From contig CALLKI010000110.1 of NCBI GenBank assembly GCA_938008415.1, positions 1 through 6,666 of the forward strand: a stretch of 6,666 nucleotides of DNA, in the 5' to 3' direction. Both the position numbers and the translations under genes were made by a program. The notes under the pieces are model-generated. The model worked only from the letters and a program-made list of their open reading frames with translations. It made no database searches and was not told the origin of the DNA. Below, in pieces: positions 6,496 to 6,666 of this stretch. Every line of letters starts with the position of its first letter. The first letter of the stretch is position 1. Source of the DNA: an uncultured Luteimonas sp. (lineage in GTDB: Bacteria; Pseudomonadota; Gammaproteobacteria; Xanthomonadales; Xanthomonadaceae).

Positions 6496-6666
6496 TGACC
6501 TGAGTATGGAACTTGTAGCCAATCAGGCAGTGAGTCCGGGGTGGATGGTATCGGGTTTCGACCAGTTCCGGCGAACGGTCGCCGGGGGGTTGTAGCCATG
6601 GGCGCTGTGCGGCCGCTGCTCGTTGTAGAACTGCCGCCAGCGTTCGATCAGCACCTTCGCTTCGGC
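6496..6666 (-). mobile_element. Second IS3-family insertion sequence, 3' end only; continues past the window
   Basis: The C-terminus of a transposase reads leftward and stops at 6523, followed by about 25 bases before FUSC coding sequence resumes. A TG-starting terminus is plausible at 6496 (TGACCTGAGTATGG) or 6494 (TGTGACCTGAG). The boundary is therefore uncertain by a few bases. The terminus and transposase tail differ from the IS at the left of the window, so this is a different element. Confidence 0.7.
6523..6666 (-). CDS. IS3-family transposase, last 47 residues (5' part beyond the window)
   Basis: The visible product begins AEAKVLIERWRQFYNEQRPHSAHGYNPPA and ends HPGLTA before TGA. The (Q/E)xWRxFYNxxRPHSxxGYxPPA block is the characteristic C-terminal rve_3 segment of IS3-family integrase-type transposases; related IS481-type enzymes carry a similar block. 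The DDE residues are outside the window, so activity cannot be judged. It is on the opposite strand from the left IS transposase and clearly distinct from it (YNTRRQHGHNDGLPP there). Confidence 0.85.
   Translation of the reverse strand, partial: AEAKVLIERWRQFYNEQRPHSAHGYNPPATVRRNWSKPDTIHPGLTA

Noticed and set aside
5173..6498. 441-codon open frame on the + strand opposite the FUSC remnant
   Set aside because: It has the same low-complexity His/Gln/Arg composition produced by reading the complement of GC-rich coding DNA, and no recognisable domain.
6345..6599. 84-codon - strand frame overlapping the second IS end and the FUSC remnant
   Set aside because: It is out of frame with both the transposase tail and FUSC, spans the IS boundary, and is a Pro/Arg-rich shadow frame.
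1..6666. Composite transposon carrying gcd
   Set aside because: The two flanking ISs have different transposase tails and different termini, so they cannot act as paired ends.
1..6666. tRNA, rRNA, CRISPR array, phage or toxin-antitoxin genes
   Set aside because: Neither strand shows a tRNA-like clover, regularly spaced repeats, or recognisable phage or toxin-antitoxin proteins.

Overview
The window is high-GC proteobacterial DNA. The gene content suggests a gammaproteobacterium, perhaps of the Xanthomonadales: a membrane PQQ-dependent glucose dehydrogenase, a DUF2501/YjjA-like secreted protein, a TonB-like anchored protein and a FUSC transporter, among IS3-family elements. That placement is inferred from gene types and base composition only. 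No rRNA or marker gene is present.

Layout. (1) Positions 1-767 are the 3' part of an IS3-family element: the OrfB transposase (DD(35)E) on the + strand and its right terminal repeat. (2) Positions 765-1580, - strand, encode a membrane-anchored, Pro/Gln/His-rich protein. Its TGA stop is made of the outermost three bases of the IS, so the gene is very probably cut at its 3' end. (3) Positions 1581-1898 are a divergent intergenic region with a strong inverted repeat and a candidate -10 box. (4) Positions 1899-2351, + strand, encode a small secreted DUF2501 protein. (5) Positions 2352-2495 hold a bidirectional terminator between convergent genes. (6) Positions 2496-4934, - strand, encode a complete 812-aa quinoprotein glucose dehydrogenase (gcd) with five N-terminal membrane helices and all key active-site residues. 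(7) Positions 4935-5163 are the gcd leader and promoter region, with short repeats. (8) Positions 5164 to about 6495, - strand, are the C-terminal half of a FUSC-family transporter that has lost its 5' half to a second IS. (9) About 6496 to the window end is the 3' end of a different IS3-family element, with its transposase on the - strand.

How it works together. Gcd oxidises glucose (or a related polyol or cyclitol) in the periplasm and passes electrons to ubiquinone. It needs PQQ, and no PQQ biosynthesis gene is visible here. The FUSC remnant belongs to a family that exports aromatic acids and other organic compounds. It lies upstream of gcd in the same direction but 229 bp away, so co-transcription is uncertain. 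Two unrelated IS elements bound the segment, their transposase 3' ends pointing inward, and each abuts a broken host gene. I see no phage, CRISPR, toxin-antitoxin or biosynthetic system. The main points of interest are the IS-made gene ends, the unexplained anchored protein and the palindrome between the divergent genes.
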